From an uncultured Oscillospiraceae bacterium (lineage in GTDB: Bacteria > Bacillota > Clostridia > Oscillospirales > Acutalibacteraceae): 64,000 nucleotides of DNA. The first letter of the stretch is position 1, and every line of letters begins with the position of its first letter. Positions 62,473-64,000 of the stretch are shown in pieces. The notes below the pieces were generated by a model. It searched no databases, was not told the origin of the DNA, and saw only the letters and a list, made by a program, of their open reading frames with translations. The stretch lies in the NCBI GenBank assembly GCA_900554335.1, contig USGT01000002.1, forward strand, positions 62,001 to 126,000, in the 5' to 3' direction. A program made the translations under genes and the position numbers.

Positions 62473-64000
62473 ATGAATAATATTTATTTGAATTTAAACG
62501 AAAAATGCAAAACCCTTCCTAACTCCCCGGGGGTTTACCTTATGCACAACAGTGATGGGGAGATAATTTACGTCGGTAAAGCTAAAAATTTAAAAAATAG
62601 AGTGTCATCTTATTTCCTTTTTGAACATGAAAAAGGTTCGAAAGTAGAAAAAATGGTGGAAAACGTTAAAAATTTTGAATATATAATTACCGATAGTGAA
62701 TTTGAAGCGCTTGTTTTGGAGTGCAGCCTCATAAAAAAGCACCAGCCGAAATATAATATTTTGCTTAAAGATTCGAAAGGCTACAGTTACATTAAAATCT
62801 CAAATGAAACTTGGCCGAAGGTTTCTTACGTGAAGCAAAAAAGCAGCGATGATGCCGTTTACATTGGGCCGTATATGAGTTCTTTTTCGGTTAAAAAGAC
62901 AGTTGAAGAAGTTTCGAAAATTTTTAAGCTTCCCAACTGCAGCCGTGACCTTAGCAAAAGGTGGAAACGGCCGTGCCTTAATTATTACATCAATCGTTGC
63001 AGCGCGCCGTGCATCAGGGCGATTTCTCACGAAGAATACCTCGCTGTTATTGCCGAGGTTAAGGATTTTCTTAAAAATGGAATTAACAAAACTGCTAGCG
63101 ATCTTAAAAAGCAAATGGCCGAGGCTTCCGAAAACATGCAATTTGAAAAAGCCGCTAAAATAAGAGATAAAATAGCGGCAATTGAAAAAATAAAAAGCAA
63201 GCAAAAAGTCGTTTCTTACGGCGCGAGGGAACAAGACGCCATAGCTATTTCCAGGAGCGAAAACGATGTTTCCGTGCAGATTTTCAGGTTTAAAAACGGC
63301 GATATGTACGAAAGCGAGAACTTTTTATTAAACACTTCCCAGCCTGATGATGAAGTCAGAGCGGAATTTTTGAAACAATTTTATGAAACTCAAAAATTTA
63401 TTCCTAAAACGATTATTTTAGATGGCAATGCGGAAGATTTTGAATTAATCGAAAAATTAATTTCAGAAAAAGCAAAAAAGAAAGTTAAAATTGAAATTCC
63501 TCAGAAAGGCAAGGCGTTTGAGCTTATTCAAATGTGCAAAAACAACGCTTACGAGAACCTTCTGAGAAGCAGCGGGGTTAAAACGAAAGAGGATTTTTAT
63601 CTTCAAGACCTTAAAAATTTGCTTGGCCTTGAAAAGCTCCCGAAGAGAATTGAAGCTTATGATATTTCTAATCTTTTTGGTTCAAATTGCGTTGCTGGAA
63701 TGGTTGTTTTTGAAAATGGCAAACGCCTAAGAAAAGATTACCGCCGTTTTAGCATGAACTATATGCAGGATGATTTTGCGGCTATGAATTCTGTTATAAC
63801 GAGGAGATTTAGCCACGAAGGCCTTAAAAATGACGATAAAGGCTTCGAAAAAATGCCTGACCTTGTTTTAGTTGATGGCGGTTTTGGGCAGGTTAAAGCG
63901 GCTAAAAAGGCCTTAAATGAGCTTGGAATTAATATTCCTGTTTTTGGGATGGTTAAAGACCGCAAGCACAGAACCCGGGCGCTCACGACGGAAAATGAAG
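62473..64000 (+). CDS. uvrC: Excinuclease ABC subunit C, 3' truncated by window
   Basis: Dual-incision nuclease of nucleotide excision repair. The frame is open from ATG 62473 to the window end (509 codons visible of about 600). The GIY-YIG domain is at residues 10-95 (LPNSPGVYLMHNSDGEIIYVG, KNLKNRVSSYF). A cysteine region CLNYYINRCSAPC is followed by the UVR helical domain (QFEKAAKIRDKIAAIEKI). The RNase H-like domain begins at IEAYDISNLFG, with LVDGGFGQVKAAKKAL. There is no good Shine-Dalgarno sequence before the ATG, and transcription may start only a few bases upstream. Confidence 0.95.
   Translation, partial: MNNIYLNLNEKCKTLPNSPGVYLMHNSDGEIIYVGKAKNLKNRVSSYFLFEHEKGSKVEKMVENVKNFEYIITDSEFEALVLECSLIKKHQPKYNILLKDSKGYSYIKISNETWPKVSYVKQKSSDDAVYIGPYMSSFSVKKTVEEVSKIFKLPNCSRDLSKRWKRPCLNYYINRCSAPCIRAISHEEYLAVIAEVKDFLKNGINKTASDLKKQMAEASENMQFEKAAKIRDKIAAIEKIKSKQKVVSYGAREQDAIAISRSENDVSVQIFRFKNGDMYESENFLLNTSQPDDEVRAEFLKQFYETQKFIPKTIILDGNAEDFELIEKLISEKAKKKVKIEIPQKGKAFELIQMCKNNAYENLLRSSGVKTKEDFYLQDLKNLLGLEKLPKRIEAYDISNLFGSNCVAGMVVFENGKRLRKDYRRFSMNYMQDDFAAMNSVITRRFSHEGLKNDDKGFEKMPDLVLVDGGFGQVKAAKKALNELGINIPVFGMVKDRKHRTRALTTENE

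Overview
The window looks like a chromosomal segment of a low-GC, spore-forming Clostridia member, with Oscillospirales-like gut anaerobes as the best guess. The support is Firmicutes-type ribosomal and cell-wall gene clusters and strong AGGAGG ribosome sites. TTG and GTG starts are frequent, sigma-A promoters are near consensus (TTGACA-N17-TAAAAT), and many sporulation genes are present: spoIIID, sigG, spoVAD, spoIVA, sipL, spoVB, pdaB and a dacF-type carboxypeptidase. The species cannot be named from this sequence.

Layout. 1-6.3 kb holds the end of an NHLM-type peptide-export ABC transporter. It is followed on the minus strand by rpmG-secE-nusG-rplK-rplA-rplJ-rplL, interrupted by two small genes with double-glycine leaders, each with its own promoter. 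6.4-10.5 kb is a complete PTS operon (ptsH-ptsI-crr-EIIBC). 10.8-12.6 kb is GTP-type PEP carboxykinase. 12.8-17.8 kb is a tandem array of four secreted paralogues, three with BspA-type leucine-rich repeats, each with its own promoter and a near-identical terminator. 17.8-21.5 kb carries a Nif11-like precursor candidate, three small linked proteins, a 573-residue protein of unknown function and spoIIID. 21.7-25.2 kb is a heterodimeric ABC exporter. 25.4-26.8 kb is hsp20 and a membrane zinc peptidase. 26.8-28.7 kb is a ParA plus ribbon-helix-helix partition locus surrounded by four clusters of a TATGTGTA/TACACATA repeat. 28.9-37.7 kb is spoVAD, a GGGtGRT/NifU-like pair and a thinned division/cell-wall cluster (murG, ftsW, mraY, PBP with PASTA). 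38-48 kb holds an unknown protein, then rpsL-rpsG-fusA, tuf, metK and pheS-pheT. 48-52.5 kb is rluB, dacF, sigG and a SCIFF/radical-SAM ranthipeptide pair. 52.7-64 kb is a calcium-type P-ATPase, pdaB, sipL-spoIVA, spoVB, a MazG-like gene, hup and the start of uvrC.

How the parts fit. Most of the window is housekeeping (translation, sugar uptake, wall synthesis) and sporulation. The accessory layer is peptide- and surface-oriented: an NHLM exporter with three scattered leader-peptide candidates, a SCIFF peptide that has lost the usual crosslinking cysteine, and the LRR array. I recall the N-terminal module of the LRR proteins from Entamoeba BspA-like proteins. The most unusual non-coding structure is the repeat field around parA, with a perfect palindromic copy of the same repeat 20 kb away, directly upstream of one leader-peptide promoter.

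All calls come from reading the sequence and recalled family knowledge; no searches were run.
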